Below the pieces are notes generated by a model, which was not told the DNA's origin, ran no database searches, and saw only the letters and a program-made list of their open reading frames with translations. Both the position numbers and the translations under genes were made by a program. From positions 25,338 to 89,337 of the forward strand of contig JAZLEZ010000008.1 of assembly GCA_045615505.1 (NCBI GenBank): a stretch of DNA of 64,000 bases, in the 5' to 3' direction. The DNA comes from JAZLEZ01 sp045615505 (GTDB lineage Bacteria > Spirochaetota > Spirochaetia > Sphaerochaetales > Sphaerochaetaceae). Positions 18,154-28,436 of this stretch are shown here, piece after piece (the stretch's first letter is position 1; each line of letters opens with the position of its first letter).

Positions 18154-19207
18154 TGTTCTCTTCCTTGTTTTCCGGGAACTTTACCGTTCTCAGAACACTG
18201 TAATCTGTCATACCGAGTCCAAGGTTCCATTCCTTGAGCTTGTCTTTAATTTCAGTAAGAGATTTTTTGCCGAAGTTTCTTGTCTTGGCAATCTCCTCTT
18301 CCGTCATTGCCGTGAGATCTTTGATAGTGCGGATGTTTGCATTCTTCAAACAATTGCTCGAACGAACTGTAAGTTCAAGCTCCTCGACTGAAGTATTGAG
18401 AATCTTATCAATCTTCTTTTGCTCTTCATCAATCTCTTCATTTGCGCTGACCATACTTTCATCAAAATTGATGAAAATGGAAAAATGGTCTTTTGCAATC
18501 TTTGCTGCTTCTGCAACTGCGTCTTCAGGTGAAATTGTCCCATCAGTCCAAACTTCAAGAATAAGCTTATCGTAATCATTTCTCTGACCTACGCGTGTAG
18601 GCTCAATTGAATACTTTACGCGTGTAACCGGAGAAAAGATTGCATCAACAGGAATGATACCGGGATTCTTGTCGTCATCCTTGTCTATCATGTCCTGAAT
18701 AACATCTGAAGGAACATATCCTCTATTGAAATCTATCTGAACAGAAAGAAGAATGTCTGAATCTTCACTCATATCAAAGATTTCAAGATCTTTGTTCATT
18801 ACCTGAACACGATCTTTCTCAAAATCAGCACCTGTAATCTTACCTCTGCCCTTGGCTTCGATTTCAATTGTTGTTGATTCTATTTCCTCAGGAAGTGTAA
18901 GTCTGAGCTGCTTGAGACGGGCAATTATTTCGCAGATATCCTGCTTTACTCCGGGAATAGCTTCGAACTCACTTGTAATAATGTGTTCACCGGCTTCATC
19001 GTAGTAGTGAAACACGACTGCAGTGACAGCATAACCCTGAATAGAAGATAGAAGTACTCTTCTTAAAGTGTTGCCGATTGTTGTTCCGAAACCTCTTTCA
19101 AACGGATAAGCAACGAACTTACCGTAGTTCGGTTCCTGATTTTCAGGCTTCTCTAATACCGGGTACTTCGGAATCTTAAATCCTTTTAACAGGTTTTTAC
19201 GTGCCAT
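18143..19207 (-). CDS. rpoA: RNA polymerase alpha subunit
   Basis: Assembly platform of RNA polymerase. The N-terminal dimerisation domain has [20 protein letters not shown], and the C-terminal domain has [17 protein letters not shown] with [13 protein letters not shown] for UP-element DNA and activators. The ATG at 19207 ([10 protein letters not shown]) has AAGGAGTGAGA in front; an upstream in-frame start at 19276 gives extra residues unlike the family. 354 residues. It lies between rpsD and rplQ, the standard alpha-operon position. Confidence 0.98.
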   Translation of the reverse strand: MARKNLLKGFKIPKYPVLEKPENQEPNYGKFVAYPFERGFGTTIGNTLRRVLLSSIQGYAVTAVVFHYYDEAGEHIITSEFEAIPGVKQDICEIIARLKQLRLTLPEEIESTTIEIEAKGRGKITGADFEKDRVQVMNKDLEIFDMSEDSDILLSVQIDFNRGYVPSDVIQDMIDKDDDKNPGIIPVDAIFSPVTRVKYSIEPTRVGQRNDYDKLILEVWTDGTISPEDAVAEAAKIAKDHFSIFINFDESMVSANEEIDEEQKKIDKILNTSVEELELTVRSSNCLKNANIRTIKDLTAMTEEEIAKTRNFGKKSLTEIKDKLKEWNLGLGMTDYSVLRTVKFPENKEENNEA

Positions 19208-19288
19208 TCTCACTCCTTGGTAATAACTACCAAATACTTTTTCTATGCAGATATACGATTTCGGGCATATCTGCAAGATAAAGAATCA

Positions 19289-19930
19289 TTAACGTGAATA
19301 CAATTCAACGACCAACTGTTCTTTGACACCTTCAAGCTCTTTTACTTCCTCTCTCTGAGGAACTGCGAGGAACTGACCTTTCATGTTGTCTGCATCTACG
19401 CTGAGCCAAGGCATAACACCGCTCTTTCCTACTTCAAGGAGATTTTCCTTAATGATGAGCATACTCTTGCTCTGAGCAGCAATTTCAATTGTGTCACCGG
19501 CCTTTACCTTGTATGAAGGAATATCAACACGCTTTCCGTTTACGAAAACATGACCGTGACCGACAAGCTGGGCAGCCTGAGGGCGACTGCATGCAAAATG
19601 CATTCTGAAAACAACATTATCAAGTCTTCTTTCAAGAAGGGCGATGAGGTTATCACCTGTCTTTCCGGACATTCTGCTTGCTTCATCGAATGTCAGCTTG
19701 AACTGCTTTTCAAGCATACAATAAATTCTCTTAAGCTTCTGCTTTGCGCGAAGCATCAATGCATAGTCTGTAGGCTTTTTTGCACGAGCTTTCGGATCTC
19801 TTCCGGGAAGTCCGCATTCTGCCGGATTATTCATCGGGCATTTTGCAGAAAGACATCTTGAACCCTTAAGAAAAAGCTTGGCTCTTTCTGCTCTGCAGTA
19901 TCTGCATTTTGGTCCTGTATATTTAGCCAT
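19289..19930 (-). CDS. rpsD: Ribosomal protein S4, zinc type
   Basis: 16S rRNA-binding assembly protein and frequent autoregulator. The N-terminus has four cysteines (CRYC near residue 9, then CLSAKC), the zinc-bearing form. The S4 domain follows with RLDNVVFRMHFACSRPQAAQ and HVFVNGKRVDIPSY. 213 residues. It sits between rpsK and rpoA, as in E. coli. Confidence 0.97.
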   Translation of the reverse strand: MAKYTGPKCRYCRAERAKLFLKGSRCLSAKCPMNNPAECGLPGRDPKARAKKPTDYALMLRAKQKLKRIYCMLEKQFKLTFDEASRMSGKTGDNLIALLERRLDNVVFRMHFACSRPQAAQLVGHGHVFVNGKRVDIPSYKVKAGDTIEIAAQSKSMLIIKENLLEVGKSGVMPWLSVDADNMKGQFLAVPQREEVKELEGVKEQLVVELYSR

Positions 19931-19950
19931 AATCTAGTCTCTCCTAATCA

Positions 19951-20328
19951 TCAGATTCTTCTGGTCTTTCTAGGTCTGCATCCGTTGTGAGGAATAGGCG
20001 TAACATCACGAATGGACTTTACCTTGATACCAAGTCCGCCAAGAGCACGAATAGCTGACTCGCGTCCCTGACCCGGACCCTTTACATATACATTCACTTC
20101 ACAAAGACCATAGTCCTGAGCCTTCTTTGCAGCTGTTTCACAGGTTGTCTGTGCTGCATAAGGAGTTGACTTCTTAGCACCACGGAAACCGAGTCCGCCT
20201 GCACTTGCCCAAGAGAGAGCATTACCGTTGAGATCGGTAAATGTAATAATTGTATTGTTGAAAGTTGCCTGAATATAGACATTTCCTTCGAATACAGTTT
20301 TTTTAGCTTTATGTTTTACTGTTGCCAT
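19951..20328 (-). CDS. rpsK: Ribosomal protein S11
   Basis: Platform protein of the small subunit. Conserved segments [20 protein letters not shown] and the C-terminal [11 protein letters not shown] are present. 125 residues, 16 bases after rpsM. Confidence 0.98.
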   Translation of the reverse strand: MATVKHKAKKTVFEGNVYIQATFNNTIITFTDLNGNALSWASAGGLGFRGAKKSTPYAAQTTCETAAKKAQDYGLCEVNVYVKGPGQGRESAIRALGGLGIKVKSIRDVTPIPHNGCRPRKTRRI

Positions 20329-20344
20329 ATTCTACACTCCCTCA

Positions 20345-20719
20345 TCAACCTTCTGCCTTCTTCTTGCCGGCAATGGTCTTCTTCTTTCCCTTACGGGTAC
20401 GGGCGTTAGTTTTAGTTCTCTGACCACGCACAGGAAGACCCTTTCTGTGTCTGAGACCGCGGTAACAACCGATATCCATAAGTCTCTTGATATTAAGCTG
20501 AGTCTGTGTGCGAAGTCTTCCTTCAACAACATAGTCATTCTCAATAACCTTACGAAGCTCTGCTAGAACATCAGATGTGAGTGTGTTAATCTTGTCATCA
20601 GGATTAACATTACACTTCTTACAGATTTCCTCTGCTGATGTTTTTCCGATTCCGTAGATATATGTCAAAGCAATTTTAGTAGCCTTGTTAGGTAAATCTA
20701 CACCTGCAATTCTTGCCAT
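20345..20719 (-). CDS. rpsM: Ribosomal protein S13
   Basis: Head protein contacting 5S/L5 and tRNA. It has [20 protein letters not shown] at the N-terminus and the basic [20 protein letters not shown] motif. 124 residues; the Lys-rich tail is typical. It follows rpmJ by 15 bases. Confidence 0.98.
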   Translation of the reverse strand: MARIAGVDLPNKATKIALTYIYGIGKTSAEEICKKCNVNPDDKINTLTSDVLAELRKVIENDYVVEGRLRTQTQLNIKRLMDIGCYRGLRHRKGLPVRGQRTKTNARTRKGKKKTIAGKKKAEG

Positions 20720-20734
20720 TAAAGGCCTCCTGAA

Positions 20735-20848
20735 TTATTTCTGTCTCTGCTTGTGTTTCGGATTCGAACACACAATGCGGACTACACCGTTTCTTCTAAT
20801 AACCTTGCATTTATCACACATAGGTTTAACACTTGCTCTTACTTTCAT
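20735..20848 (-). CDS. rpmJ: Ribosomal protein L36
   Basis: Smallest large-subunit protein, 37 residues, [16 protein letters not shown] at the start. C11, C14, C27 and H32 form the zinc site (C+ type). The gene is too short for ordinary length cut-offs but lies exactly between secY and rpsM, 13 bases after the secY stop, with a GGAGC site before its ATG. adk, map and infA, found here in many bacteria, are missing. Confidence 0.97.
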   Translation of the reverse strand: MKVRASVKPMCDKCKVIRRNGVVRIVCSNPKHKQRQK

Positions 20849-20861
20849 AATCAGCTCCTAA

Positions 20862-22193
20862 TCATAAATTTTTGGATTTGATTTTCTTAACACCCATGAA
20901 ACCATCATGATGGTGCATCTTCATAACTGATTCAATAGATTTAAGTATGTCAAGCTCACAACCGACAAGGATGATGAGTGATGTTCCTCCGAACAGCATT
21001 GCAACTGATGAAGGAAGTTTGAAAATCAACTGAACCAATGTAGGAATCAATGCAATGAAGGCTAAGAATAGAGCTCCCGGAAGAACTATACGGTTAAGTA
21101 CTTTTGTAAGATAGTCTTCAAGCTTCTCACTTCTGACTCCCGGAACACTTCCTCCGTTATCTCTGATCTGTTTTGACATCTCTATAGGGTTAAGAGATAC
21201 CTGGGTGTAGAAGAATGCAAAGGCAACAATCAAGATGGTGTAAATAATAAGATAAGGGGCACCTTGAGGATTAAGCCAATTTGCAAATGACTGCAACCAT
21301 CGAACATTTGATCCTAATGCACCTGCAATCTGCAGAGGGAATGATAGGATGGCAGAAGCAAAGATTACCGGAATAACACCGCTAGGGTTAATCTTGAAAG
21401 GGATATATGAGCTCTGAGCACCGTACATCTTTCTTCCGACAACACGCTTTGCATAGTTAACGGGAATCTTTCTCTGGCCTTCCTGCTCGCAAACAACAAG
21501 AGCAATGACCATTAATAACATTACAAAAACAACAGCAATGGCAATCCAGCTGATTGTTCCGGCATTTGCTCCTTCTATCATAGCTGTAATACCTGACGGA
21601 ATTCTTGCAACAATACCGGCAAAGATCAGAAGTGAGATACCGTTTCCGATACCGAACTGCGTAATCTTTTCACCGAGCCAAATCAATGTCATTGAACCTG
21701 CTGTTACAGTAAGCATTGAAATAAGTGTGAAAGGCACCAGCTTGATTGTAATAATGTGAAAACCATAGCTCTGAATGCTCTTGGCATAAACCGTTACTAC
21801 AAAAGACTGGAGCAAACAAACAACGATTGTACCATATCTGGTAAGTTTCTGAATCTTTTTTCTTCCTTCAGCATCACCGGCCCACTTCTTGAGAGTGGGA
21901 ATGATAAGCATAAGAAGCTCAACAATAATCTGCATTGAAATGTAAGGCATTACACCCAATGTAAATAAAGAGAAGTTTGAAAAAGCTCCACCTGAGAAAA
22001 AGTTCAGATATTCTGTAAGTCCAATATTTGAAGACTGACTCTGATACATAAAGTAGTTCTTGAGATTAACAGGATCTACTCCGGGAACAGGGATTACTGT
22101 TCCGATTCTTGTTACAATCAGCAAACCGAGAGTAATAAGAATCTTTTTCTTGAGGTCTTCCATTTTCAACATATCGGAAATGGTGTTTGACAT
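20862..22193 (-). CDS. secY: Protein translocase subunit SecY
   Basis: Channel of the Sec translocon in the inner membrane. Ten membrane helices are recognisable, with the plug region after helix 1, the cytoplasmic loop NPIEMSKQIRDNGGSVPGVR and the C-terminal HHHDGFMGVKK. 443 residues. It lies in the spc operon after rplO. SecE is encoded at 45.1 kb. Confidence 0.97.
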   Translation of the reverse strand: MSNTISDMLKMEDLKKKILITLGLLIVTRIGTVIPVPGVDPVNLKNYFMYQSQSSNIGLTEYLNFFSGGAFSNFSLFTLGVMPYISMQIIVELLMLIIPTLKKWAGDAEGRKKIQKLTRYGTIVVCLLQSFVVTVYAKSIQSYGFHIITIKLVPFTLISMLTVTAGSMTLIWLGEKITQFGIGNGISLLIFAGIVARIPSGITAMIEGANAGTISWIAIAVVFVMLLMVIALVVCEQEGQRKIPVNYAKRVVGRKMYGAQSSYIPFKINPSGVIPVIFASAILSFPLQIAGALGSNVRWLQSFANWLNPQGAPYLIIYTILIVAFAFFYTQVSLNPIEMSKQIRDNGGSVPGVRSEKLEDYLTKVLNRIVLPGALFLAFIALIPTLVQLIFKLPSSVAMLFGGTSLIILVGCELDILKSIESVMKMHHHDGFMGVKKIKSKNL

Positions 22194-22208
22194 CTTAGCC
22201 TTCCTTGT

Positions 22209-22640
22209 TTATTTAACCTCACCACCAGCAGCCTTGATTTTTTCTGCAGCTGCCGCTGATACCTTAAGTCCTTCAATTGTGACTTTCTTTGAGATTTCGC
22301 CGTTTGCCAAAATCTTGGCTTCCGTTGCAAATCCCTTTACGACACAACGATCTTTAAGAGCCTGAAGAGTAACTGTCTCTCCATCCTGAAATGCTTCGCT
22401 GATTACATCAAGTGAAACAGCAATGTACTCTTTCTTGAACGGATAGTTTGTGAAACCTCTTCTGGCAACACGACGGTACAAAGGCATCTGACCGCCCTCA
22501 AAACCGGGACGAACACCACCACCTGAACGTGAGTTCTGACCGTTCATACCTCTTCCACAGAATCTGCCTTTTGAGCCATATCCGCGACCTACGATGGTCT
22601 TGTTTTTTGTAGCACCTTCTGGTGCATGAATCTGTGCCAT
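22209..22640 (-). CDS. rplO: Ribosomal protein L15
   Basis: Late-assembly 23S-binding protein. The Gly/Arg-rich N-terminal arm (GRGYGSKGRFCGRGMNG, then RPGFEGGQMPLYRR) is diagnostic. The ATG at 22640 (MAQIHAPEG) has GGAG in front and the rpmD stop just before it; the frame also opens five codons earlier, which would overlap rpmD. 143 residues. Confidence 0.97.
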   Translation of the reverse strand: MAQIHAPEGATKNKTIVGRGYGSKGRFCGRGMNGQNSRSGGGVRPGFEGGQMPLYRRVARRGFTNYPFKKEYIAVSLDVISEAFQDGETVTLQALKDRCVVKGFATEAKILANGEISKKVTIEGLKVSAAAAEKIKAAGGEVK

Positions 22641-22641
22641 A

Positions 22642-22836
22642 TTAGATCTCCTCAACCTTTACCATGTGTTCTACAACGCGAATCATTCCCATTGTGACAG
22701 GACTTGCGTCTTTTACAACACTGCTGTGAATCTTACCAAGGCCAAGAGCTTTAATTGTTGCTCTCTGCTTAGGAAGTGTTGCAGCAAGACCTTTAATCAG
22801 TTCAATACGAACCTGACCAACATTTTCCTTTGCCAT
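22642..22836 (-). CDS. rpmD: Ribosomal protein L30
   Basis: Small 23S-binding protein with RIELIKGLAATLPKQRATIK and ALGLGKIHSSV. 64 residues, between rpsE and rplO with gaps of only a few bases. L30 is not universal in bacteria. Confidence 0.96.
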   Translation of the reverse strand: MAKENVGQVRIELIKGLAATLPKQRATIKALGLGKIHSSVVKDASPVTMGMIRVVEHMVKVEEI

Positions 22837-22839
22837 AAA

Positions 22840-23361
22840 TCACCCCCAGAAATCCTTGATACTCTTTCCTCTTAAGCCAGACAGTTGTTTGGCCGAGAAA
22901 AGATGATCGAGTCCGTCAAATGTAGCTTTAACAGTATTTATAGTATTCTTCGAACCCAGTGACTTACTGAGAACATCCTTAATACCACATGCATCACAAA
23001 CGGCACGAACTGCACCACCTGCGATAACTCCGGTACCAGGAGCCGCCGGCTTAAGAAGAACACTTGCACTCTTGAAGTTTCCGAGTATCTCATGAGGAAT
23101 GGTATCTCCTTTGAGATGAATGTCGTGCATTGCCTTCTTTGCTGCTTCCGTAGCTTTGCGGATTGCATCGGTTACATCATTGGCCTTGCCCATACCGTAT
23201 CCAACCTTTCCCTTCTGATCACCTACAACTACGAGAGCTGCAAATGACATACGGCGACCGCCTTTAACAGTTTTTGAAACACGATTAAGCTTAATCAGTT
23301 TTTCAATGAACTCTTTCTCAGGTCTCTGGTTGTCTCTGTCTTTTCTATCTTTTCTTTCCAT
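22840..23361 (-). CDS. rpsE: Ribosomal protein S5
   Basis: Small-subunit protein at the mRNA entry site, important for fidelity. It has VSKTVKGGRRMSFAALVVVG and GYGMGKANDVTDAIRKATE. The ATG at 23361 (MERKDRKDRD) follows GGTGG; an upstream in-frame start would run into rplR. 173 residues. Confidence 0.97.
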   Translation of the reverse strand: MERKDRKDRDNQRPEKEFIEKLIKLNRVSKTVKGGRRMSFAALVVVGDQKGKVGYGMGKANDVTDAIRKATEAAKKAMHDIHLKGDTIPHEILGNFKSASVLLKPAAPGTGVIAGGAVRAVCDACGIKDVLSKSLGSKNTINTVKATFDGLDHLFSAKQLSGLRGKSIKDFWG

Positions 23362-23371
23362 ACTTACCACC

Positions 23372-23731
23372 TTAGAACTGTACACCGGCTTTTCTTGCGC
23401 CGTCGGCAATAGCCTTTACGATTCCGTGGTACAGATAACCGTTACGGTCAAAGACTACGGTTTTGATTCCTGAATCCAGGCATCTCTTTCCTACAGCCTC
23501 TCCGAGCTTTGCAGCACCTTCGACATTATTGCGAAGATCCTTGAACTCTTTCTCTACTGTACCAGCACTAGCCAGTGTCTTGCCTGTTGTATCATCAATA
23601 ACCTGAACATACATATGAAGGTTACTTCTGAAAACAGACATTCTGGGTCTTGAAGCAGTTCCGGAAATAGATTTTCTGATATGAACTCTTCTTCTAGCAT
23701 ACTTTCTGTTTTTATCTGCAATTCTATTCAT
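23372..23731 (-). CDS. rplR: Ribosomal protein L18
   Basis: 5S rRNA-binding protein. RKYARRRVHIRKSISGTASR and RPRMSVFRSNLHMYVQVIDD are conserved, and the C-terminus ends DGARKAGVQF. 119 residues. Confidence 0.97.
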   Translation of the reverse strand: MNRIADKNRKYARRRVHIRKSISGTASRPRMSVFRSNLHMYVQVIDDTTGKTLASAGTVEKEFKDLRNNVEGAAKLGEAVGKRCLDSGIKTVVFDRNGYLYHGIVKAIADGARKAGVQF

Positions 23732-23743
23732 ATCTCAAACCCC

Positions 23744-24283
23744 TTAAGCTCTACCGGCCTTACCGCTCTTGGCGCGTACATATTCATTCTCATATCTTAT
23801 ACCCTTGCCCTTATAAGGTTCAGGCTTTCTGAGACTGCGGATTTCAGCTGCTGTCTGACCGACAAGCTGTTTATCAATTCCCTCAATGACAATCTTGTTT
23901 GGACCATCAAGAGAAATCTTTACTCCCTCAGGAACGACAAATTCGATATCATTTGCAAAACCGAGTGAAAGGAGAAGAATCTTATCCTTGAGTTCAACCT
24001 TATATCCGACACCGATGATTGTAAGAACCTTCTTGTAACCTTCCGAAACACCGACAATCATGTTTCTGACAAGCTGTCTCATGAGACCATGAGCTGCTTT
24101 TGTAGCCTTTTCTTCGTTGGCTCTTGTTACAACAATCTGTTTCTCACCGACTTCAACTGCAATATCTGCACAGATGTTTGTTGTGAGTTTTCCCTTTGGT
24201 CCTTCAACGGTAACGATTCCGTCTTTTACGGATGCCTTGACTGTCGTAGGCATATCAATTGGTAATCTACCTATACGAGACAT
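23744..24283 (-). CDS. rplF: Ribosomal protein L6
   Basis: Two-domain protein near the sarcin-ricin loop. MSRIGRLPIDMP opens the sequence, and the signature PEPYKGKGIRYENEYVR lies near the C-terminus. 179 residues. Confidence 0.98.
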   Translation of the reverse strand: MSRIGRLPIDMPTTVKASVKDGIVTVEGPKGKLTTNICADIAVEVGEKQIVVTRANEEKATKAAHGLMRQLVRNMIVGVSEGYKKVLTIIGVGYKVELKDKILLLSLGFANDIEFVVPEGVKISLDGPNKIVIEGIDKQLVGQTAAEIRSLRKPEPYKGKGIRYENEYVRAKSGKAGRA

Positions 24284-24293
24284 AGCTTCCTCC

Positions 24294-24692
24294 TTACCAA
24301 ATAGTACAGATCAGCTCACCGCCGACCATCTGTTCTGTAGCCTTCTTACCTGTAATAACACCGCAAGAAGTTGAAACAATTACGATACCATAGCCGTTGA
24401 ATACACGTGGCATTTCTCTGTAACCGGCATAAACACGCCTACCGGGAGTTGATACTCTCTTGATACCGTGAATAACAGGCTGCTGAGCATCATCATACTT
24501 GAGGAATACTCTGAGATATGTTGCACCGTCTTTGGTAACTTTCTTAAAATTCTTAACATAGCCTTCATTCTTCAAAATCTTTACAATTTGAAGTTTGAGC
24601 TTTGAGTTAGAAATATCTACTTTTTCATGCTTTGCCTGACTAGCATTTCTAATCTTAGTCAGCATATCAGCAACAGGATCACTTACTGCCAT
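24294..24692 (-). CDS. rpsH: Ribosomal protein S8
   Basis: 16S-binding protein and autoregulator of spc operons in E. coli. [17 protein letters not shown] and the C-terminal [20 protein letters not shown] are typical. The ATG at 24692 has AAGGAG seven bases before it; the longer frame from 24710 overlaps rpsN. 132 residues. Confidence 0.97.
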   Translation of the reverse strand: MAVSDPVADMLTKIRNASQAKHEKVDISNSKLKLQIVKILKNEGYVKNFKKVTKDGATYLRVFLKYDDAQQPVIHGIKRVSTPGRRVYAGYREMPRVFNGYGIVIVSTSCGVITGKKATEQMVGGELICTIW

Positions 24693-24703
24693 TTTGCTAC
24701 TCC

Positions 24704-24889
24704 TTACCAACTAGATTTGGTTACGCCAGGAATCTGACCTTCGCTTGCCAGCTTTCTGAAACAATGTCTGCACATATCATACTTGCGAAGATATCCGCGG
24801 GGTCTTCCGCAGATTTTACAACGATTGACAGATCTTGTACTGAACTTAGGCTTTCTCTGAGCCTTGATAATCATTGATTTTTTTGCCAT
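24704..24889 (-). CDS. rpsN: Ribosomal protein S14, zinc-binding short type
   Basis: 61-residue S14 of the zinc class, with [20 protein letters not shown] providing four cysteines. The short form is usual in spirochaetes and Gram-positives. Located between rplE and rpsH. Confidence 0.97.
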   Translation of the reverse strand: MAKKSMIIKAQRKPKFSTRSVNRCKICGRPRGYLRKYDMCRHCFRKLASEGQIPGVTKSSW

Positions 24890-24900
24890 AGTCCGACTCC

Positions 24901-25455
24901 TTATTTGCTGAACGGCATACCGAGCTTCTTGAGCAGGGCAAAGCCTTCTTCGTCGGTACGGGCTGTTGTTACAATAGCAACATTGAGTCCGCTGACACGA
25001 ACGATTTTATCAAAATCAATCTCAGGGAAAATAATCTGTTCAGTAATTCCCAAAGCATAGTTGCCGTGGCCATCAAATGCATTAGGCTTAACGCCTCTGA
25101 AATCTTTAACACGAGGAAGTGCAATGCAGATGAGTCTCTCGAGGAAGTACCACATATTGTCTCCTCTGAGAGTAACCATAGCGCCGATTTCCATTCCTTC
25201 ACGGAGCTTGAAGTTAGCAATAGACTTTCTGGCCTTTGTCTTAACAACATGCTGTCCTGTGATTTGCTCGAGTTCTTTGACTGTTGCATCAAGATACTTC
25301 TTGTCTGTGATTGCTTCGCCGACACCGGCACTTACAACAATTTTTTCCAGAGCAGGAATCTGCATCTTTGTTGTGTAGTTGAACTCTTTGAAGAGAGCAG
25401 GAGCTACTTCTTCAAGGTACTTTTTCTTAAATATAGGAACAAATTTTTCACCCAT
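24901..25455 (-). CDS. rplE: Ribosomal protein L5
   Basis: 5S rRNA-binding protein at the inter-subunit bridge. [16 protein letters not shown] and [22 protein letters not shown] segments and the C-terminal [20 protein letters not shown] are conserved. 184 residues. Start and rplX stop overlap by one base. Confidence 0.97.
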   Translation of the reverse strand: MGEKFVPIFKKKYLEEVAPALFKEFNYTTKMQIPALEKIVVSAGVGEAITDKKYLDATVKELEQITGQHVVKTKARKSIANFKLREGMEIGAMVTLRGDNMWYFLERLICIALPRVKDFRGVKPNAFDGHGNYALGITEQIIFPEIDFDKIVRVSGLNVAIVTTARTDEEGFALLKKLGMPFSK

Positions 25456-25757
25456 CAGATTTCCTCTCCTGTCTTCTTTGCAAAACGGACTTTCTTTCCG
25501 TTTTCTGTTTTGTAACCAAGCTTTGATGTCTTACCGTCTTTTGTGACGATTGCAACATTGGATACATGGACAGAAGCTTCAACTTTCTGAATACCGCCCT
25601 TATCCTGCTGGTTTTTCTTTTTCATGGTCTTTGAAACCATGTTTGCACCCTGAACGAAAACTCTTTCATTCTCTGTGTCAACCTTAATGATCTTGCCGGT
25701 AACACCTTTATCTTTTCCGGCAATAATCATGACTGTGTCATCTTTCTTCAGTCTCAT
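25455..25757 (-). CDS. rplX: Ribosomal protein L24
   Basis: Assembly initiator with a KOW motif ([18 protein letters not shown]). 100 residues. Overlaps rplE by one base, so the two are coupled. Confidence 0.97.
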   Translation of the reverse strand: MRLKKDDTVMIIAGKDKGVTGKIIKVDTENERVFVQGANMVSKTMKKKNQQDKGGIQKVEASVHVSNVAIVTKDGKTSKLGYKTENGKKVRFAKKTGEEI

Positions 25758-25766
25758 ACTCTTCTC

Positions 25767-26132
25767 CTACAACACTTCCGGAGCCAGAGAAACAATCTTC
25801 ATAAAGCCATCTCTCAATTCACGAGCGACCGGCCCGAAAATGCGTTTTCCGGTTGGGTTATTGTTGGCATCAATGATGACGCAAGCGTTATCATCGAACC
25901 TGATATATGTACCGTCAGGTCTGCGGTATTCCTTCTTTGTTCTGACGATTACTGCCTTCAGGACTTCACCTTTTTTGATGGCTCCGTTAGGAAGTGCGTC
26001 TTTAACAGCAACTACAATAATGTCACCTACACCGGCAACATATCTGTGGCTGCCGCCCAATACCTTAATACACTGAACAAGTCTGGCACCCGAGTTGTCA
26101 GCAACGTTCAGATATGACTGCATCTGTACCAT
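25767..26132 (-). CDS. rplN: Ribosomal protein L14
   Basis: Inter-subunit bridge protein. The start [20 protein letters not shown] and [13 protein letters not shown] are near-invariant in bacteria. 121 residues. Confidence 0.98.
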   Translation of the reverse strand: MVQMQSYLNVADNSGARLVQCIKVLGGSHRYVAGVGDIIVVAVKDALPNGAIKKGEVLKAVIVRTKKEYRRPDGTYIRFDDNACVIIDANNNPTGKRIFGPVARELRDGFMKIVSLAPEVL

Positions 26133-26148
26133 AGCTAATCTCCTCTAC

Positions 26149-26400
26149 TTACTTGGCTCTCTCAATAATCTGAGAAAGTCTCCAGCACTTGTCTTTGCTG
26201 ATATGGCGGCATTCAACTACACGAACTGTATCACCCTCATGAGCATCATTCTTCTCATCATGTGCCTTAAGCTTCTTTGTAGTTGTAACATACTTCTTGT
26301 ACAGTGGGTGCAAACTTCTGTTATGGACAGTAACAACAATGGTCTTGTCCATCTTGTCGCTTGTTACCACACCTGTGAAACTCTTTTTATTAGATTCCAT
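26149..26400 (-). CDS. rpsQ: Ribosomal protein S17
   Basis: Primary 16S-binding OB-fold protein. FTGVVTSDKMDKTIVVTV and HPLYKKYV are conserved. 83 residues, between rpmC and rplN. Confidence 0.97.
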   Translation of the reverse strand: MESNKKSFTGVVTSDKMDKTIVVTVHNRSLHPLYKKYVTTTKKLKAHDEKNDAHEGDTVRVVECRHISKDKCWRLSQIIERAK

Positions 26401-26416
26401 AAAACCTGCGCCTCAC

Positions 26417-26620
26417 TTATTTTGCTTTGCGGATACCCAAAGCATATTCGCTGATAAGGGTGTTGAGTCTTGCAATCTGTCTTCTTGCAGTACGCACCTG
26501 AAGAGGATTATCTACATGACCAAGAACCTTATCCATTCTCATTTTCAAATAACTCTTGCGAAGCTCATCTCGCTTTGCTACGAGTTCGTCATAGGATAAT
26601 TTTGCAAATGAATTCTTCAT
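26417..26620 (-). CDS. rpmC: Ribosomal protein L29
   Basis: Small helical-hairpin protein near the tunnel exit. The segment KMRMDKVLGHVDNPLQVRTA with RRQIARLNTLI is the family motif. 67 residues; its ATG touches the rplP stop by one base. Confidence 0.97.
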   Translation of the reverse strand: MKNSFAKLSYDELVAKRDELRKSYLKMRMDKVLGHVDNPLQVRTARRQIARLNTLISEYALGIRKAK

Positions 26621-27039
26621 TATTCTTCAATCCCCCTCTTAACAACAATTTTTGCCTTGATAGGGAGCTTCTGAGCTGCACGGGAAAGAGCTTCTCTTGC
26701 AGTAGCTTCATCAACTTCACCCATTTCGAACATTACGGCACCTGTTTTGACAACAGCTACCCAACCTTCCGGGGAACCCTTACCGTTACCCTGTCTTGTA
26801 CCGATAGGCTTTGATGTATAAGGCATATCAGGGAAAATTCTGATATAAACTTTTCCACCACGCTTTGTATGACGGGTCATAGCAACACGGGCTGCTTCAA
26901 TCTGACGGTTGGTAATCCATCTGGGTTCGAGAGCTACAAGACCGTATTCACCGAATTCAACAGTATTACCGCGATGTGCAACACCGTCTCTTATTCCTCT
27001 CTGCTTCTTTCTATACTTTACTCTTTTAGGACTAAGCAT
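26620..27039 (-). CDS. rplP: Ribosomal protein L16
   Basis: Protein near the peptidyl-transferase centre that positions the A-site t[18 protein letters not shown] and [20 protein letters not shown] are diagnostic. 139 residues. Confidence 0.98.
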   Translation of the reverse strand: MLSPKRVKYRKKQRGIRDGVAHRGNTVEFGEYGLVALEPRWITNRQIEAARVAMTRHTKRGGKVYIRIFPDMPYTSKPIGTRQGNGKGSPEGWVAVVKTGAVMFEMGEVDEATAREALSRAAQKLPIKAKIVVKRGIEE

Positions 27040-27050
27040 TTCGGATTACC

Positions 27051-27755
27051 TCACTGTTTGTCTTCGTTAGCTGATTCAGGATTCTGTTTGACGAGAAGAC
27101 CTGCATCATCTTTCTTGACTTTGTCGTAGATTTCACCGTTGAAAACCCATACTTTTACGCCAATGGCGCCAAAAGATGTATTTCCTGTTGCAAAACCGTA
27201 ATCGATATCACTTCTCAGAGTATGAAGAGGCACTCTACCTTCCTTCATCCATTCTGAACGAGCAATTTCAGCTCCGCCGAGACGGCCTGAAAGTCTGATT
27301 TTAATACCTTGAACACCGGCTGACATTGCCTTCGAAATAGCAGCCTTCATAGCTCTCTTGTAAGCCACACGACCGGCTAACTGCTTGGCGATACTCTGAG
27401 CAATAAGCTGAGCATCCTTTTCACCGTGTTCAATACTCTTGATCTTGACCTGTACTTTCTTTTCAGAGAACTTCTGAAGTTCTGCACAAATCTTTTCAAT
27501 ATTGGCACCTTTCTGTCCAATAATGACACCTGGGCGGCTTGTACTGATTGTAACAGTAATGCGCTGAGGCTTTCTTGAAATTTCAACATCGGAAATTTCA
27601 GCACCCTGAACTTCAGGAAGCTTTACAAGTTCTTTTCTCAGCTTAAGATCTTCATGAAGAGTTTCTGCATACTCTTTTGGATCTACAAACCACTTACTTT
27701 TCCATGTCTTGTTGACTCCGAGGCGGAGTCCAATAGGATTAACTTTCTGTCCCAT
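27051..27755 (-). CDS. rpsC: Ribosomal protein S3
   Basis: mRNA-entry protein with a KH domain ([15 protein letters not shown]) and the C-terminal [19 protein letters not shown] segment ([14 protein letters not shown]). 234 residues, abutting rplV. Confidence 0.97.
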   Translation of the reverse strand: MGQKVNPIGLRLGVNKTWKSKWFVDPKEYAETLHEDLKLRKELVKLPEVQGAEISDVEISRKPQRITVTISTSRPGVIIGQKGANIEKICAELQKFSEKKVQVKIKSIEHGEKDAQLIAQSIAKQLAGRVAYKRAMKAAISKAMSAGVQGIKIRLSGRLGGAEIARSEWMKEGRVPLHTLRSDIDYGFATGNTSFGAIGVKVWVFNGEIYDKVKKDDAGLLVKQNPESANEDKQ

Positions 27756-28106
27756 TTATTCCTCCACACTTTCGCTGACTTCAACAGTGATGTGAGACAT
27801 TCTCTTAAGAAGGATATCTCTCTTTCCGTGTGATCTTGCCCATACTCTCTTGAGAACAGGACCGCCGTCAATGTAGATTGCAGAAACTTTGAGCTGACTT
27901 TCGTCAAGCTTGTTGTTCTGATACATTGCATTTGCGCCGGCACTCTCAAGAACTTTAAGAATAAGTCGGGCACCTTTCTGCGGCATTGCCATGAGAATGC
28001 CATAAGCCTCTTCATAACCCTTGCCTCTTACAAGATTAGCTACCGGGCGTACTTTGCTCGGAGAAACCATAAGATACTTTGCACAAGCTTTATAAGTCTT
28101 TGCCAT
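27756..28106 (-). CDS. rplV: Ribosomal protein L22
   Basis: Tunnel-wall protein with a long hairpin. SPSKVRPVANLVRGKGYEEA, KVLESAGANA and the C-terminal KRMSHITVEV pattern are conserved. 116 residues. Confidence 0.97.
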   Translation of the reverse strand: MAKTYKACAKYLMVSPSKVRPVANLVRGKGYEEAYGILMAMPQKGARLILKVLESAGANAMYQNNKLDESQLKVSAIYIDGGPVLKRVWARSHGKRDILLKRMSHITVEVSESVEE

Positions 28107-28117
28107 ACAATCTCTCC

Positions 28118-28426
28118 TTAACTAGCACTCGGTGCCGGTGCTGATTTCTTATCTGCACTCTTGTCAGATCCGGAATGTCCGCGGAATACTCTTGTAGGTG
28201 CAAATTCACCGAGCTTATGACCGACGAGGTTTTCTGTAACATAAACAGGAATCCAAGTTTTTCCGTTATACACAGATATTGTTAAATTAACCATTTCAGG
28301 AATAATGACCGAACTGCGAGAGTATGTCTTAATCATCTCGGCTTTTGAAGCATTCGCTGCAGCAGCCTCAACTCTCTTAAGGAGTCTTTCTTCTACAAAC
28401 GGTCCCTTTTTAATTGATCTACCCAC
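28118..28426 (-). CDS. rpsS: Ribosomal protein S19
   Basis: Head protein near the decoding site. [20 protein letters not shown] and [18 protein letters not shown] are diagnostic. 102 residues; a Ser/Ala/Lys tail ([13 protein letters not shown]) extends past the core. Confidence 0.97.
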   Translation of the reverse strand: MGRSIKKGPFVEERLLKRVEAAAANASKAEMIKTYSRSSVIIPEMVNLTISVYNGKTWIPVYVTENLVGHKLGEFAPTRVFRGHSGSDKSADKKSAPAPSAS

Positions 28427-28436
28427 GTTCTAACTC